From Xenoacremonium recifei (taxonomy: Eukaryota > Ascomycota > Sordariomycetes > Hypocreales > Nectriaceae): DNA of 64,000 nucleotides. This document shows, in pieces, positions 1-12,310 of the stretch. Position 1 is the first letter of the stretch; each line of letters opens with the position of its first letter. A model generated the notes under the pieces. That model had not been told where the DNA came from and searched no databases. It saw only the letters and a list, made by a program, of their open reading frames with translations. Where the stretch lies: NCBI GenBank assembly GCA_012184525.1, contig WOFQ01000028.1, positions 124,001 to 188,000 of the forward strand, given 5' to 3'. The position numbers were made by a program, and so were the translations under genes.

Positions 1-5
1 CGAAA

Positions 6-3000
6 ATGGCCACCCCCTCTCGAAGATACCGGTCATCCACCTCGGCCTCGAATCCGACGAGCTCCAAGTCGCTGGATGTCCTCGATGGCATGCTCTCGGG
101 CCTCACAAAAGATGCTAGATCACGACAAGAGAACGGATATCCCGAGTTTCCGCGGCTGTATAAGAGTCTGCGGCAGATCTCTCAGCATATCGCAGCTCCA
201 GGCACCTCCGTCCACCAGGATGACTTCCGACACGCCAACGGCTTCGAGCGCATCCTCAACGTTCTGCGGGCCTTCTCTGGCTACTACGACCCCGAGAAAC
301 GGAGCGACTCAGACATGCTGTCATTGTTTAAGCTGCTGGGAGAGTCTCTGAATGTCCTGTCGGTGTCGCTGCGGAACCACTCGGGCAACCGGCGGTTCTT
401 CAGGTACAAGGTCGAAGGCGGTGGTTGGGAAGCCCTGGAGCAGATTATTGCAAGTGTCGGGCTGGGAGGTGCTGAACCGGACGCGTGGATTAGCTGTCAT
501 GTGTTTGGGAAGCTGCTCGCGTTCGCTCTGGATGACGATGCCCTGGATCTTCTATGCCAGTCCATCGCCAAGACGTTACGCCCCGATGACGAGAACACGA
601 CGTCGAACGAAAATAACGAAGAAGACGAAGATGATGACGACGAGAGCGCAGAGCAATGGGATCTTGTGTTGGCAAAATCAGCCGAGAATATTGGCCCCAG
701 CGTGCGAGAGGTTGTCAATGCCAAGTCCATTATTCGACATCCCGAAATCTTGAGAGCTGTTGTCAGCTTCTGGATTGCTATACCGAAAATCAAAGCAGGA
801 CCCCCAAGTCCGGGATCCTTGCTCGTTCTTGAGACGATTGCATGTGCCATCTCTGTCTCGATATACAACCGCGCTGCTGTCCATTCGACAGGTGTCTTAT
901 CCCAATTCCTCCGAGTTGCCTTCAGTCCTGATTCGACACTCTGTCCGGCCGAGCACGAAAAGGTTCTGACTGTCTGCAAGCTGCTCATGTTTCTGGGCGT
1001 GAACCAACCTGCGGACACTCAATTCTTGCTGGCCGCTCCTGGATCTGAAGCATCCGAATTCTGTCTAGAGATGGCTTCAAAACACTCCGGTCCCCCGTTT
1101 TTCCAATTTGATCTGTCGTTGAAAGGCCACTCCTCACTTGAGCTTCCTAGTCTTGGACGCCCGTTTCCCCCTCAGTCTTCGGCTGGTTATACCTTCACAG
1201 CCTGGATCCGTGTCGACAACTTTGACCCTACCGCTCACACCACAATATTTGGCGTGTTTGACTCTACCCAAACATGTTTCCTACTTGTATACCTCGAACG
1301 AGATACTCACAATCTCATCCTACAGACGTCCGTCTACTCTGACAAACCAAGTATCAGGTTTAAGTCAGTATCTTTCAAAGAAAAGAGGTGGTATCACATC
1401 GCCGTCGTCCATCGGCGGCCAAAAACCATCACGGCTAGCAAAGCATGTCTTTATGTGAATGGAGAATTTTCCGAGCAAATGCGCTGCAACTACCCGCACC
1501 AACCGCCGCTCTCGAATGGAGCCAACGAGAGTTTCGCGTCATTCAACTCCAACCAGAATAGGACCAATCCTGTACAAGCCTTCCTCGGGACACCAAAAGA
1601 GCTTTCGAATCAGATCGGCCCAGGCCTTGTCTTTTCCCGATGGTCGCTGGCTTCGTCTCACCTCTTTGAGGAGGCCTTGAGTGACGATTTCTTGGCTGTC
1701 CACTATGGACTGGGCCCTCGATACCAAGGCAACTTCCAGGATAGCTTGGGGGGTTTCCAGACTTACGAGGCATCGGCAACCCTGGGATTGCGAAACGAAA
1801 TCTCTCATCCAGGAAAGGATGAGAATTCGGATATTCTCCGCGCCATTCGCGAAAAGGCCAGCACTCTGCTCCCAGAATCCAAGATTCTACTGAGTATCTT
1901 CCCATCATCGACGTTCCCAGAGAACGTTCAGTATCTAGACACTGGCCTCTTGCGTTCGCTCCCGCGCACTGCTGCCCGAAACCTGTTTCGTATCTCTAAT
2001 CGTGAAGGAGCACCGTTGGCTATCAACTGCGCCGTGCCATGCCTGCCAGACACCCTATTTCGGGTCCAAGGCTTGGCATCTTTTCGAGGCAGCCCAATTG
2101 TTGCTGTACCATCATATTTGGACGAGAATCTCTGGCGCTTAGCTGGCTTTACGCCACTTGCCTTGAAGCTGTTTGAAAGAGCTACGACTCCCGAGGAGAC
2201 TGTTCGAGCTACTGAGATTATGTTTCATTGCATCCGAAAGAGCTGGAGGAATAGCGAAGCCATGGAACGAGACACAGGATATGGCATCCTGGGATTATTG
2301 TTACGATCCAAGCTCGGATATGGCAATAGCAGTGTCAGCTCCGACGGATCTGTCTCCCGTTTGCAAATAACCACGGATGAACGAGACAAGCTGGCATTCC
2401 AACTCTTGAGCCTCGTCCTTGGGTTCGTTGGTTACAATCATGCTGATCCCATGGAGTCTTTCATCATCAATCCTCTCGCCTACCGAACTCTTCTCATCGA
2501 CCTTGATATCTGGCGGAAGTCGGCGCCGCGGATCCAAGAACTTTACTATAAGCAGTTTATCTCGTTTGCGGTCAAGAGCAAATACCATGAATTCAACAGC
2601 AGAAGGCTTATCAGGATGAGGATCGTCAAGCGACTCCTTGATGCGATGAAAGGGGAATTCATATCCGAAGACTCCATGTCTCACTTCATGGGCGCCTTCG
2701 AGGTCCTGGTGACCTCTAACCTGAGCCAGGAGGTGCTGCGATCATTGTCACTGTTCATCACCTATGCTTTCCACTCCTCACCAATATCCGTCGCCCGAAC
2801 ACCCCGACCAATGTCTCGATCCAGCACTCCCGGTCCAGCCCGTCGGAATCTTGTCGATGCGGTCAACTCGCCCATTGGCGTAAAGCTTGTGACTAAGAAG
2901 CAGCTCGGCGTCAAGGTGTTGAGCATGTACTCTCGCATCCTATGTGAGAAGGGGAATGTGACATCCATTAAGAAGTTTGCGCGCACTGTTACAAACAAGG

Positions 3001-6000
3001 TAAGCTGTTATAATTGAGACTGTCAAGGCCTCCGACTAATATATTTAGTGGCTCCTCTATCTGTTGGCAGAGGATGATCCTGAAGTCGTTGTTCATGGCT
3101 GCAAGATCCTTGCTCGCTTGCTAGTAATCCACGGCGCATCATACACCGCGAAATTTTCTGGCAAGACAGGTGGCTTCGCCATAATGGCCAATCGTCTTCG
3201 AAGATTCTGGGATCTACCGACTCTGTGGCCGATCTGCTTTAGTATCCTCTTCGGTTATGATGTTGCGGAGATCGACTTTGACAAGAACTTCGACTTCTTC
3301 AGCTTGATTGAGATCTTCGGCAAGCGCAAAGTGGTATTCCCGGAGTCTTTGATCATCATCACAAACATGCTGCAGCACGGTCTAAAAGATGTCATGCGAC
3401 ATCAAGAGGACCCCGATTCACCAGCCACAAACTCGAACCCTGCTGTATTCCCACCGAAACCCGAGCTCAGACCTGAGTTGAGGCTACGGACAAGCTCTAT
3501 GGACCTGGCTGCGGCTCTTGAAACCAGATTGACCTTTTCACGCGATAGCGAACGCCTTGTGAGCAACGCCGGCGTCCTAAACACGGTGATTCGCTTTCTC
3601 CTGGACCTTCATACTCGATCGAGCCAATTTCGAGACTTCACATTGAACTCTGAATGGATTCGACTGTTGCTCGCCGCGCTCTATCCTGTCATTGTCAGCG
3701 CCGATGCAGTCAATCCGGAGACGGAGCTAAGTTCGGGGGACTCTGCCTTGACGTTTGAGGGGACTGATGTTATCATTCGCCCGGTTGGCGGTGGCACAGC
3801 AGCGACACCTATCGTGAGAACCAGCACTGTTGACCCAAATCCTTCGCCGCAGTCGACACCACCAAAGGGGACGCCTCTTCGACGAGCATCTTCATTCATC
3901 CTGCTCACAGCACACAAATCACCTGTTGGCCCTAGCCCGGCCCGCCTGAACCCGGCTGTATCACCGCAGAAGAAAATGCAGCGCCGGAAGCCGAGTAGTA
4001 ACATTCTAGACGGCCTCATGGAGCTAGTAATGGCCGTTTTCATGGACCAGTTGTTGGTGCGAAAGGACTTTTCCGGGTTTGGACTCTTCACGAAGGTACC
4101 ACCTGGCTTCCAAGAGCACCAGGCTTACTTCGAATCCTACATACTTCGGAATGTAATTTCTCAGCTCACGAACCACATTCAACTCAGCGACAAAGCTGTC
4201 TGTGAGCCAAGGATCCTCACCAACCTGGCAAAGTTTTGCCTTCATATGTCGGAGGCCATCTTCGAAGGGTGGTTTATGAATGGCGCCGAGGCCATGATTG
4301 ATTTCATTGGCATGTTTCTGGAGTTTCTGCAGCGTCCAGACATAGCCAGCATGAAGAGCGTGCGGCTCTGCAGCCAGGCCATCTCGACAATCCGCAGTTG
4401 TCTGCTAAGGATCATTCTTCTGAAGCTATCTGACCTGGATAACCCACAGACGACAGAGCTGGAGGCCAAGCAATTCATGAATAAACTTGCTTACTGGCAG
4501 ATGTCTATCCTGGGATGTTTTTCGTCCGAAGATGAATTCATGAAGCTTTTCTGGTATCAACTGTACACCAAGCTGATTGACGGGCCGATGCCGATCCGGA
4601 CGGCCGCAGCCAATTTTCTACGTATCATCCTGGTACAGAAACCCGACGAATCGGCTGCCTTGATACGGTCATGCATGTCGCCGGACCAGAAGCAGCTATC
4701 CAGAGACTTCCAAAGACTCACTGGGGTAGACGACGAGTCGTTTGTCGAGTGGGTTGACAAACATCGGCCATCCTTGGATGTCCTCTTCTTTGGAGGAATG
4801 TCGAAAACTTGGGAGGACTTTGTGGGCATTGAAAACACCAAAACTGCCGAATCAGCAAAGAACAGGGTGTCCAAGCGCAAGGAGAAACTCAAGATGTGGC
4901 ACACCGAAAACATCACTCGAGACAAGATCCTCATCAGCCACGACATGGGGACAGGTGCCTGGATGAAGAGCATCTACAACTCAGAGTACTTCAAGTACCA
5001 GCGCATCATGCAGGACCAGCAGGATGACCTGGCCTTCCTCACAGCGGCGTACAAGAAAATGGACCGAGACCTTCGACGGCCAGGTGCAGTTTTTAGTGAG
5101 CCGACTCCGCCGAAATGGAAGCTCGATCGGACAGAAGGTCGCAACCGTATGAGGCTTCGGATCCTTCCCGACTACAACACAAATATGGAGGAGTACCAAC
5201 CAAAGCGTAAGACAAGCGAGATCTTGCAGACGCTGCAGCTCAACACATCTGTAAGCCCTGCGCCGTCGATCGCAGCAACACCCACGCCTCTAAACCGACC
5301 AGCATCGGCAAGCGTCCTTGACGGGACGAATGAGGGTGCAGTGTTGACCGAAGAGCCAGAGTCCACGACCGAACAGCCGACCTCTGGAGTCGCCCCAGAA
5401 GAGGACTTTGAGCTCGTTGATGATCCGAACGACCCTAACGAGGTGGATGATGCGTTCGAAGATAAGAACCGCAAAGTTATGCGCCGGCTGGAACACGGGG
5501 ACCAAGTCCATGCTGCCTACAACATATCCCGTGTCATTGGTTTGGAAGCATGCGAAGGCATCCTAATAATAGGCAAGGATGCCTTGTATATGATGGACAA
5601 CGTGTTCCAGTGTGCCAACGGAGACATTGTCAATGTGTGGCAGGCACCTCCTGAGGAACGTGACCCCTTCACGCAGATCGTGACGGACGCCAAAACATCC
5701 GAGAAGCGACAGAACGCTGGCGCCGGTGAGCAAGAGTCTAGACACTGGCGATGGCACGACGTGATTAGCATTTCGAAGCGTCGATTCTTGTTTCGCGATG
5801 TGGCCATCGAGGTCTTCTTTACCGACGGTCGGAGCTATTTGATGACGACGATCAACCCTGCTATACGAGACGAACTGTTTGTGAAAATGCTCTCGAAGGC
5901 GCCTCATACGAATGCGGCAAATTCTCTTCCGAATCCCGAAGATGCCTGGCGCCTAGAGGTGCTCAAGGTCTTCGACGAGTCGCCGCAGGGCTTCGGATCC

Positions 6001-7983
6001 AAGTTTGGCACTTTCTTTAACTCTTCGCCTTGGAATCCTATGCTGAAGCGATGGCAAAGGGGCGAGATCTCCAACTTTCACTATTTGATGATGGTCAACA
6101 CTATGGCTGGGCGAACATTCAATGATTTGACACAGTATCCCGTCTTCCCCTGGATTCTCGCCGACTACACAAGCGAGGACTTGGATCTTGAAGATCCCAA
6201 CACGTTCCGAGACTTGTCGAAGCCTATGGGTGCGCAGACGCCCCAGCGAGTGGGCGGCTTTGTCGAAAGCTACAACGCTTTGGCGGAGATTGGCGAGATC
6301 CCGTTCCATTACGGAACCCATTATTCGTCAGCGATGATTGTCTCGTCGTACCTGATTCGGTTACCCCCGTTTGTGCAGTCCTACATTCTGCTGCAAGGAG
6401 GTAGCTTTGACCATGCGGATCGTCTCTTCCAATCGATTCCCGACGCGTGGAAGTCGGCATCTTGCAGAAACAAGGCGGACGTCAGGGAGCTTATCCCCGA
6501 GTTCTACTGCTTGCCTGAGTTTCTGACCAACGTTAACGGGTACAACTTTGGTCTCCGCGAGAGTAACGGCATGAAGGTTGACAACGTGGAGCTTCCGCCA
6601 TGGGCCAAGGGCGACCCCAAGATCTTCATTGCCAAGCACCGGGAAGCTTTGGAGAGTCCATACGTGAGCGAGAACCTTCACAAGTGGATTGATCTCGTCT
6701 TTGGGTTCAAGCAACGTGGTGATGCGGCTGTTGACAACCTCAATGTGTTCCATCACTTGTCGTATCGCGGAGCTACGGACCTGGACAGCATCACTGATGC
6801 CAAAGAACGAAGGATTCTGGCTGGCGTCATTCACAACTTCGGACAGACGCCACACCAGGTCTTCCTGAAGCCGCATCCTGCTCGCGAACAGCTCAGGTCT
6901 CAAGTCGCAAGATTGGACACCAACGTCTTCACGCTTACTTGCCTGCCCAACCCGTTACTTGGTATGTAACACCTAGAACTGTGACTAATGGATTAACTGA
7001 CCCAAGCAGAGAGCCATGAGAGGGTAGCGTCTCTTATTTACGCGCCAAAGCTGGACCGTCTTCTCTGTGCTTCCCCATTCCGCCTCAACCTTCCCCCCTA
7101 CGACAAGTTCCTTGAATGGGGATACGGCGACAATAGTATCCGCTTCTTCTTTAGCGACAACCGGAAGGTAACACGCAATTACACCCCTCAGTATGGTCGT
7201 ATCGCTAACGACCGTAAGCCCGCGGGACTCTTCGAGAACCTCCACATTGGACAGATTTCGTGCGCCTCATTTGCCGATTCCAAGACCCTGATAACCGCTG
7301 GAGAGGACTGTGTTGTCTCTGTGTATGCTCTGCAGACAGCTCCCGGCAAGCCTGTGGAATTGTTGCCCCGATCGAGTCTCTTCGGACACAAGACGCCGGT
7401 CACGACGATCGCTGTCAGCAAGGCATTTAGCACGTTCCTGACGGTGTCGTCGGATGGCCAGGCCTTCCTGTGGGATTTGAACCGCCTCTCATTCATCCGG
7501 AAGCTGCCCCTGGTTCGGCCAGTTGAGTGTGCCCGCATCAACGACGTCACTGGAGACATACTGCTCTGCTCTGGGCCGAACGTGGTGCTTTATACATTGA
7601 ACGGCACGTTGCTACTGGACCAGAACGTGAGCTATGAACAAGACGACTACATCAACTCGTGTGCCTTTTACGAAGGCGCGGGCAACGAGTGGTTGGAGAA
7701 CCAGCTCATCTTCACGGGACATCGGAGGGGACGAGTCACTGTTTGGCGCAAGAGCATCGTCGGCGGAAAATGGAAGCTGGAATTCCTCAGGAGGCTGGAA
7801 CACGTCGACTACAAGAACGAGAAGGGAGAGAACACTGACGCAGCAATGACTTGCATCAGCCCCATGCCCAATTGCGTGTACACGGGAGATGAAGACGGAA
7901 GAGTGGTAAGTTGATCAACCTGGCATAGCGAGATTTCAACTAACGTCTGGTAGTATGAGTGGACTTTCGGGAGGGAGAGGTAG
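6..7983 (+). CDS. bph1: BEACH/WD40 protein, beige protein homolog BPH1 (LYST/neurobeachin family)
   Basis: Large BEACH-family scaffold acting in membrane trafficking and vacuolar sorting. Model: exons 6-2999, 3049-6961, 7010-7905, 7954-7983, giving 2610 codons. The introns have GTAAGC, GTATGT and GTAAGT donors and restore frame exactly. The N-terminal part is alpha-solenoid, with a short acidic stretch near residue 205. A concanavalin A/LamG-like domain follows at about residues 365-520 (FTAWIRVDNFDP, RWYHIAVVHRRP). A PH-BEACH domain starts near 1815, and the BEACH core (RGEISNFHYLMMVNTMAGR, YPVFPWILADY) runs about 1985-2280. WD40 repeats fill the C-terminus, whose last exon encodes only nine residues. 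The start lies five bases into the window; the N-terminus looks natural, but an upstream start cannot be excluded. Family assignment is firm from the BEACH core. Confidence 0.93.
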
Positions 7984-8336
7984 AGCCTCAGCCTCGGCAG
8001 TAAGACCTCAGTGAAGGCGAACAGTCGCAAATCGATATGAAGGGAGCAGAATAGAGGTTCGATGTTCTGTCAATGGACGGAACGGGCGTTTGTGCAGCTT
8101 GTTTCCCCAAAGCTGGCCGCATGCATATATATCGGATGGTGATTCCTGGACCAGAGGATTCGGGTAGAAAATATTTGTAGCGTTCAATTGCTGGATAGAC
8201 CCGGTGGCCTTGCGATCTATCATTCCTCCGCTGGCTCTTCCAATGTCTGTTTGTACAATGGGCATCCCATGCCCTCGTTCCGTTACATCACCACCTCGCC
8301 ATTTGAATCATTCCTCTTCTCTTGCCTCGGATTGTC
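7984..8336. other. intergenic, shared 3' region
   Basis: Space between the convergent BPH1 and complex I genes. It should hold both 3' UTRs. I see no ORF with codon character, no repeat and no RNA gene. Confidence 0.6.
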
Positions 8337-8634
8337 TTACTCGTCGTCGTAGCCGGTCAATTCTTTCCGGGGCCCGCTGGGGACTGTATCGCAATTAGCT
8401 CTCATGTTCCCTCAACCCGGCACATAGGCCGCAGACGGAACGCAACGCACTGGGATAGGTGACAGGGACCGGAGGGGCATCGATATCGCCAAAGTAGGTT
8501 CGCAGAGGAATGACAATGGGCATGGCGACGGGACCGGCAGCGCCAACAACGACGGACCAGAAGAGCGCTGGTCGCTCGCGGGCTGCCCAGCGGCAGTACT
8601 TGAGGGGGGTGGACCAGAAGAGAGGAGCGGACAT
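8337..8634 (-). CDS. nuo9.5: NADH-ubiquinone oxidoreductase 9.5 kDa subunit
   Basis: Small accessory subunit of mitochondrial complex I, inner membrane. Model: exon 1 8451-8634, intron 8384-8450 (donor GTGCGT, acceptor ACAG), exon 2 8337-8383; 76 residues. Exon 1 gives MSAPLFWSTPLKYCRWAARE and one hydrophobic segment (FWSVVVGAAGPVAM). Splicing gives the C-terminus TYPIPSGPRKELTGYDDE, which matches the conserved end of this fungal family as I remember it. Reading through the donor gives an unrelated tail ending in REHES. A CAG just upstream of the ATG suggests a possible 5' UTR intron. Divergent from WBP1. Confidence 0.88.
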
Positions 8635-9079
8635 GGTGCCTGGAAGAGACAGAAATTAGCAGCGAGTTCACTTAAGAGCAGGGCGGGTTTCGAGGGGGGA
8701 CGCACTCAATGGGCTGAATATCCTCGGATGAGAGTCCTGGTGTTGTTCGACCGAGAGAAGCGGAAGCTCGCGAAGTGCTGGGCCGCTGTCCAATCGCAGC
8801 GTCGGAAAAACCAAGCGCGGGAGGCAGATAATCCGAGCACCTGAGCCTCAGCCCTCAGCCACACCTCGAAATCAACGAGCGCCACAGCACAGCACAGGCA
8901 CTAAGACAGAAGGCGCCCCGGCCGGGACTCCATAGCGCCTGCAGCAGCTTGCGACAGCCCCCACACGGGCTTGGCAACTGCTACGTATCCCAAAACGCAA
9001 GCTCCGGAGCTTCAACTATCATCCTCCTTCGACCCCCCAACCCTTCTTTTCTTGTTATCAGCGAAAAAGAGAGCTCAAG
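8635..9079. promoter_or_regulatory. bidirectional promoter region nuo9.5 / wbp1
   Basis: 445 bp between two divergent housekeeping genes. The WBP1 side is pyrimidine-rich just before the start. I see no TATA box and no other feature. Confidence 0.5.
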
Positions 9080-10625
9080 ATGCGCTCGCTCCTGAGCTTC
9101 GTGTTTCTGCTGTTTGCGGCGCTTGTGGCGGCTACCAGCACGACGGGGAATCGCCTGCTCGTGATCTTGGACAATGTGGAGGAGAAGGCTGCGTATAGCA
9201 AGTTCTTGGGCGACTTGACGGGTAGGTCTCATATGCGCTGATGAGGAAGATTGGAGCTGACGGGACCCTGAAATAGATCGGGGATTCGAGATTACCTACG
9301 AGACACCTCGAAGCGAAGAATTGACGCTGTTCCGACTAGGAGAGCGCAACTACGATCACCTCCTCTTTCTCCCTACCAAGGTTAAGGGTGCGTTACGAAT
9401 GCTTCACACTGGTTTTGGACGAATACTGATTTAGAGCGCCATTAGGCCTGGGACCTAACCTGACCCCCAATGTCCTTCTCGACTTCGTCAAGGCCCAGGG
9501 CAACATCCTCCTGACCATGTCCTCGACGCATACCGTCTCGACCTCGCTCGTGTCTCTCCTCGCCGAACTCGACATTACGCTCCCCGCCGAGCGAACGGGA
9601 ACTGTGGTCGACCACTTCAACTACGACACCGTATCTGCCGCCGAGGCGCACGATGTTCTTGTCCTCGAGGCCCCGACCAACGTTCGCACAGGTCTCAAGA
9701 CCTACTTCGAGCAGCCTGGCAAGGTGCTGGCCCTCCCTCACACTGTTGGCCACACTCTGGGAGCCGGTCCCCTCCTGACTCCCATTCTGCGCGCCTCCTC
9801 GACCGCCTACAGCTACAACCCCAAGGAGCAGGCCGCGGTTGTCGATCCCGATGACCTCTTCGCTGCGGGCAAGCAGCTTGCGCTTGTATCGACCGTCCAG
9901 ACCCGCAACTCGGCGCGATTCACCATCATCGGATCCGCTGAGATGCTGCAGGACCAGTGGATTGAGGCCAAGGTTTCCCGGGTCGGGGAGAAGAGTGTCC
10001 AGGCTGCGAACAGGGAGTTTGCTAAGGCTGTCTCCGGCTATACTTTCCAAGAGCTTGGTGTTCTGCGAGTGAACGAGATTGAGCACCGACTCCAGGGCGA
10101 CAACGAGACGAACCCCTCCATTTACCGGGTGAAGAACGATGTGGTAAGTGAATGAGTGTGTCCCGCAATCGACGACGCACGCTGACCAATAATTACCAGA
10201 CCTACAGCATCTCCGTCTCCGAGTGGGTGTGGGACAAGTGGGTGGCTTTCACCGTGCCCGAGGGCGACAGCTTCCAGCTCGAGTTCTCCATGCTTTCACC
10301 CTTCCACCGCCTCGATCTCACTCCCGTGTCAATCTCTGATGCTGCTACTGTCTTCGGTGTCTCATTCATGTTGCCCGACCAGCACGGCATCTTCAACTTC
10401 AAGATCAACTACAAGCGCCCCTTCCTCACCTACCTCGAGGAGAAGAACACTGTCAGTGTCCGCCACATGGCTCACGACGAGTGGCCTCGTAGCTACGTAA
10501 TCTCGGGCGCTTGGCCGTGGTTGTCTGGTATCGGCGCCACGGTGTCGGGCTTCGTGGCGTTCAGCGTGCTCTGGATGTACAGCAAGCCTGTGCAGAACGC
10601 GGGGAGCGCGAAGAAGAAGCAATAG
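9080..10625 (+). CDS. wbp1: Oligosaccharyltransferase 48 kDa subunit (WBP1/OST48)
   Basis: Essential subunit of the ER oligosaccharyltransferase, which transfers the lipid-linked glycan to Asn in N-glycosylation. Exons 9080-9221, 9277-9387, 9446-10143 and 10200-10625 give 458 residues. The ATG at 9080 opens a signal peptide (MRSLLSFVFLLFAALVAA) followed by NRLLVILDN, the usual start of the mature lumenal domain. One C-terminal membrane segment (about residues 420-440, PWLSGIGATVSGFVAFSVLW) precedes the cytosolic tail KKKQ, which fits a KKXX-type ER retrieval signal. Length is normal for the family. All introns have standard GT-AG ends and preserve frame. Confidence 0.93.
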
Positions 10626-11834
10626 ACGATTGGAGACAAAATGTACAATGATTGATTTTTAAGTTTGGCGGTTTCAATGATCTGTCCTGGGTTTGGCATG
10701 ATCTCACTTCGTGTAGCATAGGGGAACAAAACTGGAACGATATAGGCGGAATAGATTCATTTTTATTCATCATCATTGACGTCTATGTACATTTTCTACA
10801 TCTACAGATGGTGGGAGGCGGTGAAGGTAGAAGGGAAGTGAGATGGGTGTGAAGTGACAACAGACTACGAGTGACAATCCAAAGTGGGATGAAGTGAAGT
10901 GAAAGCTCCAGACTGAAGTGAAAGCAAATGGGAAGCAAGAGAAACAGAAAACGACAGAAACAAAAAGAAAAAGAAAAACAAACAATACATGATGCCCTCA
11001 GATTAGCTCTCTTGAGTTCTCACGGACAACCCGCGTTGAGACTCGTGCGAGTCGCAGCCATCGCGTCCTACCCGCCTGGTAGAAACCCCTTGCGAGGAAA
11101 GCCTCAGGACGAGCAGGGAGATTGCTGCCGCTGCTGTCTGCAAATTTGGCTTTTTGGACCTTTCATCATCATGGGGCGTATTGTTTGTGTTTGTGTTTGT
11201 GTGTGTGTTGGTTGGTCCACCTCACTCACTCTCCTCACTCGCCAGCCACCGCCAGCACGACTTGCTCAGGTTGAAAACTATGGGTGAATCATTCGCTACC
11301 ATGTGCGCACTAGTGGCTACTCTCCCGCCGCCAGCTTGATAGTCCCAGGTTGCCCAGCATCTTCAAGAGGGGACGGGATAAGCAGTCGAAAAGGAACGGA
11401 ATGGCTTGCGTCGGTTCGTGCTGATGTGTTTCGTCATCATTGCAAGTCTGTGAGGAGGGATGTGTGAGGAGAAGAGTGAGAGAGGAGGAGTCCGTTCAGA
11501 TCTCTGTTCTTGGGAGTCATACTCGCGACGGTTTTGATGTAAACCAGAAGGAAGTCTAGTGCTCGTGAACGTTGTCATCATAACGGAGAAAGGCGACTGT
11601 GCCGAAGCAACAGTCAAGCCTAGGGGGGAACACCCTAGGTGAGCGTCTCTGAGAGGACGCCTTGCATCATGAGAGTTCCTCAACCATGAATGGGTGTAGA
11701 CTCGGGGTGAAGTGAGAAGTGGGTTGTGCATTGAATCAAGAAGCCGAAGCAAACAAGAAAAGTGAAGCAGAACAGAGAAACCCAGAAACGAAGAAGCAAA
11801 CAAGACAAAGGAAAGGAGAAGCCAAGGCGGAACG
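10626..11834. other. intergenic, low-complexity
   Basis: Space downstream of WBP1. It contains an A/G-rich tract at about 10928-10990 and a GT-rich microsatellite at about 11176-11212. Open frames here (for example complement 11363-11803) lack codon bias and are not believed. No gene recognised. Confidence 0.55.
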
Positions 11835-11940
11835 CCAGTGGGCTGGGAGCCAATAGGCTGAAGAATGCCCGTAGGCGAGGAGCCAGTAGGCTGGGCCAGT
11901 AGGCTGAAGCCAGTAGGCTTGGGAATGCCAGTAGGCGAAG
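11835..11940 (+). repeat. minisatellite, GCCAGTAGGCTG-type units
   Basis: About seven imperfect copies of a 13-18 nt unit built on GCCAGTAGGC followed by TGGG, TGAA or GAAGG spacers. It is followed at 11941-11961 by GTATAGA-type short repeats. Confidence 0.85.
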
Positions 11941-11993
11941 GAGTATAGAGTATAGAGTATAATTGTCGACGATGTTTGAGCTTCGAGGCTCGC

Positions 11994-12015
11994 GGTTCGG
12001 TTCGGTTCGGTTCGG
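11994..12015 (+). repeat. TTCGG pentamer tandem repeat
   Basis: Four perfect consecutive TTCGG units (11996-12015) preceded by a partial GG copy. They lead directly into the G-run region. Confidence 0.85.
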
Positions 12016-12016
12016 C

Positions 12017-12138
12017 GGGGGGGAGGATCGATCGGCGGGGGGGAGGTTCGGCGAGGAGGTTCGGCTCGGCGAGGAGTTCGGCGACGGAGGATCGAGGATC
12101 GAGGAGGAACGTTCGGCGGGGGGGATTCGGCGGGGGGG
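12017..12138 (+). other. G-rich segment with four G7 runs (quadruplex potential)
   Basis: Uninterrupted runs of seven G occur at 12017-12023, 12037-12043, 12118-12124 and 12132-12138, each preceded by CGGC or GGC. The repeated G-run spacing is unusual for this genome and could form intermolecular or long-loop quadruplexes. Confidence 0.7.
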
Positions 12139-12160
12139 AGTTCGGCGGCGGCGGATCGAG

Positions 12161-12244
12161 GAGGCGTCGTCGAGGAGGTGTCGTCGAGCAGGTGTCGTCG
12201 AGCAGGTGTCGTCGAGAAGGTGTCGTCGAGAAGGTGTCGTCGAG
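12161..12244 (+). repeat. 14-nt tandem repeat, six copies
   Basis: Six direct copies of a 14 nt unit with core GGTGTCGTCGAG. The core starts are spaced exactly 14 nt apart, at 12166, 12180, 12194, 12208, 12222 and 12236. Only the two bases before the core vary (GA, CA, AA). Confidence 0.9.
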
Positions 12245-12310
12245 GTGAGGTGAGCTTGAGGTGAGCTTGAGGTGAGCTTGAGGTGAGCTCGAGGTGAGGT
12301 GAGATTGAGC
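12244..12310 (+). repeat. 11-nt tandem repeat
   Basis: Directly abuts the 14-nt array. The unit TGAGCTTGAGG is repeated at 11 nt spacing (12251, 12262, 12273, 12284), with a degenerate GGTGAGG end. Confidence 0.85.

Noticed and set aside
11963..12253. Plus-strand frames encoding Arg/Gly/Glu repeats
   Set aside because: They translate the tandem repeats in two frames at once, which is a repeat artefact.
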